Source: WRDS01 sp964492775 (lineage in GTDB: Bacteria > Actinomycetota > Coriobacteriia > Anaerosomatales > PHET01). From it: a DNA stretch of 46,584 nucleotides. This document shows positions 43,746 to 46,584 of the stretch, piece by piece. Each line of letters starts with the position of its first letter. The first letter of the stretch is position 1. The notes below the pieces were generated by a model. The model worked only from the letters and a program-made list of their open reading frames with translations. It made no database searches and was not told where the DNA came from. Position numbers and translations under genes: made by a program. The stretch lies in NCBI GenBank assembly GCA_964492775.1, contig CAZBLH010000013.1:1-46584 (forward strand), read 5' to 3'.

Positions 43746-45821
43746 GTGGGCTCAGTCGCGCGCAGAGTGCTTGCCATCGGCATGGTGCTGCTCGTTGCCA
43801 TCGCCGGCCCTTTGGCGTTCGCCGATGGTGCGCAGGCCGCGACCCGCACCGTGCGGGTCGGCATGTATGAGAATATACCCAAGGTCTACACCGACGATCA
43901 CGGCGAGCCGGCCGGAATCTTCCCGGACCTGCTGAAAGAGATCGCTGCAGCCGAAGGGTGGCGCCTCGTGTGGGTACGCGGTACCTGGGACGAGGGGCAG
44001 AGCCGCCTGGGCAGAGGCGAGATCGACCTCATGCCCGACATGGCGTGGACCGAGGACCGCGAGTTACGTTTCGACTTCCACCAGACGCCGGTGGCCGAAA
44101 GCTGGTCCTACATCTACACGCGGCGCGCCGTCCGTATCGAAGGCCTCTCTGACCTAGACGGCAAGCGTGTTGCGGTGCTCCAGGGATCGATACAAGAAGC
44201 TGAGCTCCGTAGGCTCACTGATGGTTTTGGCTACTCGGTCCGGTATGTCCCCGTCAGATCACTCACCAATGCGTTCGACGCAGTTGCCGCCGGTGAGGTC
44301 GACGCCGCAGCCGCAAACCACTTCTTCGGGCAGTACTACGCGCGCGATCACGGCTTGAAGCAGACGGCTGTTGCGTTCAGCCCCACCACGCTGCACTTCG
44401 CCACGCAGAAAGGCCACAACGCCGACCTGCTCGCGGCGATCGACGACAACCTGGCCCAGTGGTTCGACGAGCCGGGATCCGTGTATTACCAGACGATCGA
44501 GCGCTACACGGAGTCCGCGACGACCCGGATCCCTCAGTGGCTCCGCTACGTGCTCTGGGGCGGAGGCACCCTCATCGTGCTTGCCGTAGCCATGCTGGCG
44601 CTGCTGCGCTGGCAGGTAACGGTGCGCACCCGGGACCTAGCCGAGGCCCGCGATGCGGCCACGCGAGCCGAGGAGACTCTGAGCTTCGCCCTGAGCGCCG
44701 CACAAGAGGGCATCTGGGACTGGGACATTCCAAGCGGAGAGGTCGTGTGGAGCGACCGGTGCTACGCGATGTTCGGCTACGAGCTGAACGAGATCGATCT
44801 CAACCTCGAGGACTTCATGAAGCTCGTCCACCCAGATGACCTGGACCACGTGATACATGCGCAGCATGAGGCTCTGGTCGAGCGCAAGACCCGTTTCGAG
44901 GTCGAGTACTCGGTGCGGACGAAGTCGGGCGAGTACATCTGGATTTCCAGTATCGGCAAACCGGTGGAGTTCGACAGCGAGGGAAACACGATTCGGGCCG
45001 TCGGCATCAATACCGACATCACCGAGCGGCGTCTGGCCCAGCTCGAGCTCGAGCGGTACCGAGACCACCTCGAGGAACTGGTCTCCGACCGGACCGCAGC
45101 GCTTGAGGCCGCGAACGCCGAGCTGGAGGAGGCAACCAAGGCCAAGAGCCGCTTCCTGGCGAACATGAGTCACGAGCTCCGAACGCCGCTCAACTCGATC
45201 ATCGGGTTCTCGGGCATCCTTGCGTCCGGCAAGGCGGGACAGCTTACCCCCGAACAGCAGTTCCAGATCGAGTTGGTGCACAAGGCGGGACAGCACCTAC
45301 TCGATCTCATCAACGGCGTCCTGGACCTGGCCAAGGTGGAGTCGGGCAGGATCGAGGCCGAGGTCACCCAGTTCGACCTTATCGAGTTGCTGCGCGGAAT
45401 CGCCGATGCCGTCCGTCCGCTCGCAGAATCCAAGGGACTCGACCTGACCACCGACCTCGTTCTCGACACTCTGAGCATCTCCTCGGACAAGACCAAGATC
45501 CGCCAGATCGTCTTCAACCTGCTGGGCAACGCGGTCAAGTTCACCGATCAGGGTACGGTCACGTTGCGATTGGAACCCCCGCGCAGCGGCAAGGTGTTGA
45601 TCGCGGTGTCCGACTCCGGTTCTGGTATACCTGCCGATGAGCTGAAGGCGGTGTTCGAGCCGTTCAATCAGGCGAGCATCGTTGATGGCGAGAAGGTGGA
45701 AGGTACGGGTCTCGGGCTGCCGATCTCGCGCGAGTACGCGAACCTGGTCGGCGGACGGCTCAGCGTCGAGAGCGAGCTGGGGCGCGGTTCGACCTTTACT
45801 TTAGAGCTTCCACTGCGCTGA
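43746..45821 (+). CDS. Sensor histidine kinase with solute-binding (SBP_bac_3) and PAS domains
   Basis: 691 residues from the GTG at 43746, which gives a proper signal peptide (VARRVLAIGMVLLVAIAGPLAFADGAQA); a longer frame to 43557 crosses the dnaE promoter. Residues about 34-265 are a periplasmic binding protein-type sensor (VRVGMYENIPKVYTDDHGEPAGIFPDLLKEI), then one membrane helix (about 270-290), a PAS domain (about 310-435), a coiled linker, HisKA with His476 in FLANMSHELRTPLNS, and an ATPase with N box QIVFNLLGNAVKF and G boxes DSGSGIP and GTGLGLPIS. It should sense a small solute outside the cell. The likely partner is the convergent response regulator. Confidence 0.93.
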   Translation: MGSVARRVLAIGMVLLVAIAGPLAFADGAQAATRTVRVGMYENIPKVYTDDHGEPAGIFPDLLKEIAAAEGWRLVWVRGTWDEGQSRLGRGEIDLMPDMAWTEDRELRFDFHQTPVAESWSYIYTRRAVRIEGLSDLDGKRVAVLQGSIQEAELRRLTDGFGYSVRYVPVRSLTNAFDAVAAGEVDAAAANHFFGQYYARDHGLKQTAVAFSPTTLHFATQKGHNADLLAAIDDNLAQWFDEPGSVYYQTIERYTESATTRIPQWLRYVLWGGGTLIVLAVAMLALLRWQVTVRTRDLAEARDAATRAEETLSFALSAAQEGIWDWDIPSGEVVWSDRCYAMFGYELNEIDLNLEDFMKLVHPDDLDHVIHAQHEALVERKTRFEVEYSVRTKSGEYIWISSIGKPVEFDSEGNTIRAVGINTDITERRLAQLELERYRDHLEELVSDRTAALEAANAELEEATKAKSRFLANMSHELRTPLNSIIGFSGILASGKAGQLTPEQQFQIELVHKAGQHLLDLINGVLDLAKVESGRIEAEVTQFDLIELLRGIADAVRPLAESKGLDLTTDLVLDTLSISSDKTKIRQIVFNLLGNAVKFTDQGTVTLRLEPPRSGKVLIAVSDSGSGIPADELKAVFEPFNQASIVDGEKVEGTGLGLPISREYANLVGGRLSVESELGRGSTFTLELPLR

Positions 45822-45834
45822 AGTTGAAGCGTGC

Positions 45835-45854
45835 GCGACACCGAGCTGTGTCGC
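45835..45854. terminator. Short hairpin between convergent kinase and regulator genes
   Basis: GCGACAC (45835-45841) pairs with GTGTCGC (45848-45854) around a 6-base loop, directly abutting the regulator stop and 13 bases past the kinase stop. It may serve both strands; no U-run. Confidence 0.5.
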
Positions 45855-46211
45855 TCATGTCAGGTATTCCTCCACCTGGCTGACGAACGTGTCGGGATTG
45901 ATCGGCTTGGTGATGTACCCGTCACAGAAGCCCATCACCCACTCCAGGTCGCCCGACATGGAGTACGCGGTCACAGCGACGATGGGCACGGGTCGGGGCA
46001 GGAGTTCACGAATCAGTGGGGCGGCTGCGTCACCAGTGATCTTGGGAAGCCGCATGTCGAGGAGGACGAGATCAAAGCCTTCCGATGCGCGCTCTACGGC
46101 CGCCTCACCGTCGGTTGCCTGGATGACCTCGTGGCCGGCGCTCTCCAGGAGGAATGTCGCGAGGTACAGGTTCTGCGGATTGTCTTCGACCAGCAGGATG
46201 CGCTTGCCCAT
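45855..46211 (-). CDS. Single-domain response regulator (receiver domain)
   Basis: 118-residue CheY/DivK-like receiver with no output domain. Acid pocket E9-D10, phosphorylation site D52 in LVLLDMRLP, switch residue T81 in VTAYS and K102 in ITKPI are all present, so it should be phosphorylated. It is encoded convergently with the sensor kinase, 33 bases apart. GAGGGTGA before the ATG. With no DNA-binding domain it must act by protein contact. Confidence 0.92.
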   Translation of the reverse strand: MGKRILLVEDNPQNLYLATFLLESAGHEVIQATDGEAAVERASEGFDLVLLDMRLPKITGDAAAPLIRELLPRPVPIVAVTAYSMSGDLEWVMGFCDGYITKPINPDTFVSQVEEYLT

Positions 46212-46344
46212 CGGTCACCCTCGCAGCTTTGAGTTCGGTGATGCATCGCAACACTCCGGGCTATTGTACCCGCACAAGAGTGAGTGTGAAGTGGCAATGA
46301 GACCTCCCTCGCCGGGACTGGACTTGCGGGTTCCTTCCTGCCAT

Positions 46345-46366
46345 ACTGACTGACTAGTCAGTCAGT
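46345..46366. promoter_or_regulatory. 22-bp perfect palindrome, TetR-family-like operator
   Basis: ACTGACTGACT (46345-46355) is followed at once by its exact reverse complement AGTCAGTCAGT. Half-sites of this TGAC-type and a site just upstream of a YhgE/Pip-type gene are typical of TetR-family repressors. It lies 47 bases before the start codon at 46414. The regulator gene is not visible and may lie past the right edge. Confidence 0.65.
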
Positions 46367-46413
46367 TCCAAGGTGGCATATCCGGACGAATCCGTCCTCC
46401 GAAAGGTCGAAAG

Positions 46414-46584
46414 ATGCGCTCGCTCAAGTTGGCCCTGCCCGAAATGTCCCGCTTCACGAAGCGCCCGATCATGCTGGCGGCGCTGATCGTGCTTCTCGTG
46501 GTCCCCCTGCTCTATGGCGCCCTGTACCTCTGGGCCTTCTGGGACCCGTACGGGAACGTCGACAAGATCCCGGTCGCGATCGTG
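46414..46584 (+). CDS. YhgE/Pip-type membrane protein (partial, N-terminus only)
   Basis: Only the first 57 residues are in the window. A short cytoplasmic start is followed by a membrane helix (IMLAALIVLLVVPLLYGALYLWAFWDPYGNVDKIPVAIV). The LYLWAFWDPYGN..IPVAIVN-type pattern is characteristic of YhgE/Pip-domain ABC-2-like proteins. GAAAGG precedes the ATG. Function of the full protein (export or membrane anchoring) cannot be judged from this fragment. Confidence 0.82.
   Translation, partial: MRSLKLALPEMSRFTKRPIMLAALIVLLVVPLLYGALYLWAFWDPYGNVDKIPVAIV

Overview
The window is high-G+C DNA from what looks like an anaerobic actinobacterium, possibly a Coriobacteriia-like lineage. This is an inference from G+C, frequent GTG starts, a perfect Gram-positive-type LexA box, a selenocysteine formate dehydrogenase, a multihaem cytochrome lipoprotein and a ferredoxin-thioredoxin-reductase-type protein. 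No rRNA, tRNA, CRISPR array, transposase or phage gene was recognised. Gene density is high, and almost all long antisense ORFs are shadows of real genes.

Layout. (1) 1-6691, minus strand: a four-gene osmoprotectant (glycine betaine/choline) ABC transporter runs almost without gaps into tilS, hpt and ftsH (ftsH is cut by the left edge). (2) 6921-12736, minus: a formate dehydrogenase-N type operon (Sec-containing alpha subunit, Fe-S beta subunit, cytochrome b gamma subunit) followed by fdhE. An in-frame UGA with a SECIS-like hairpin lies in the alpha gene, and two mutually exclusive hairpins precede fdhE. (3) 13461-20714, minus: a branched-chain amino acid type ABC transporter (livK-livH-livM-livG-livF), then a MoaB/MogA-like gene, then a second, nearly identical livK with its own matching promoter. 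(4) 20952-25039: an NfeD/SPFH pair (plus), a ferredoxin-thioredoxin reductase/Rieske fusion with a glutaredoxin (minus), a metallo-beta-lactamase-fold hydrolase (plus) and an unknown membrane protein (minus). (5) 25040-25687: non-coding, with palindromes and a CRP/FNR-like site, ahead of a multihaem c-type cytochrome lipoprotein. (6) 26848-29190, minus: a methyltransferase, a K+ channel with an RCK domain, and a DUF4126 membrane protein.

(7) 29362-39750, plus: a membrane protein with a degenerate GGDEF domain is translationally coupled to a large Mrp/Mnh-type cation/proton antiporter operon. Its order (E-F-G-MbhD-MbhE/MnhB-C-D) is collinear with the Mrp module of archaeal membrane-bound hydrogenase. 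It carries four large antiporter-like subunits, one lacking a key lysine and one with a roughly 330-residue C-terminal extension. (8) 39758-43554, minus: a LexA-controlled pair, a DUF6504-like protein and a DnaE-family polymerase, probably an SOS mutagenesis cassette. (9) 43746-46211: a sensor kinase with a periplasmic solute-binding sensor domain, convergent with a single-domain response regulator. (10) The right edge begins a YhgE/Pip-type membrane protein behind a 22-bp perfect palindrome that looks like a TetR-family operator.

Together the genes suggest a bacterium that oxidises formate on the outer face of the membrane, passes electrons to quinone and perhaps to surface cytochromes, and uses a large Mrp-like machine for Na+/H+ exchange. 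All functional calls come from reading motifs; no database search was run.
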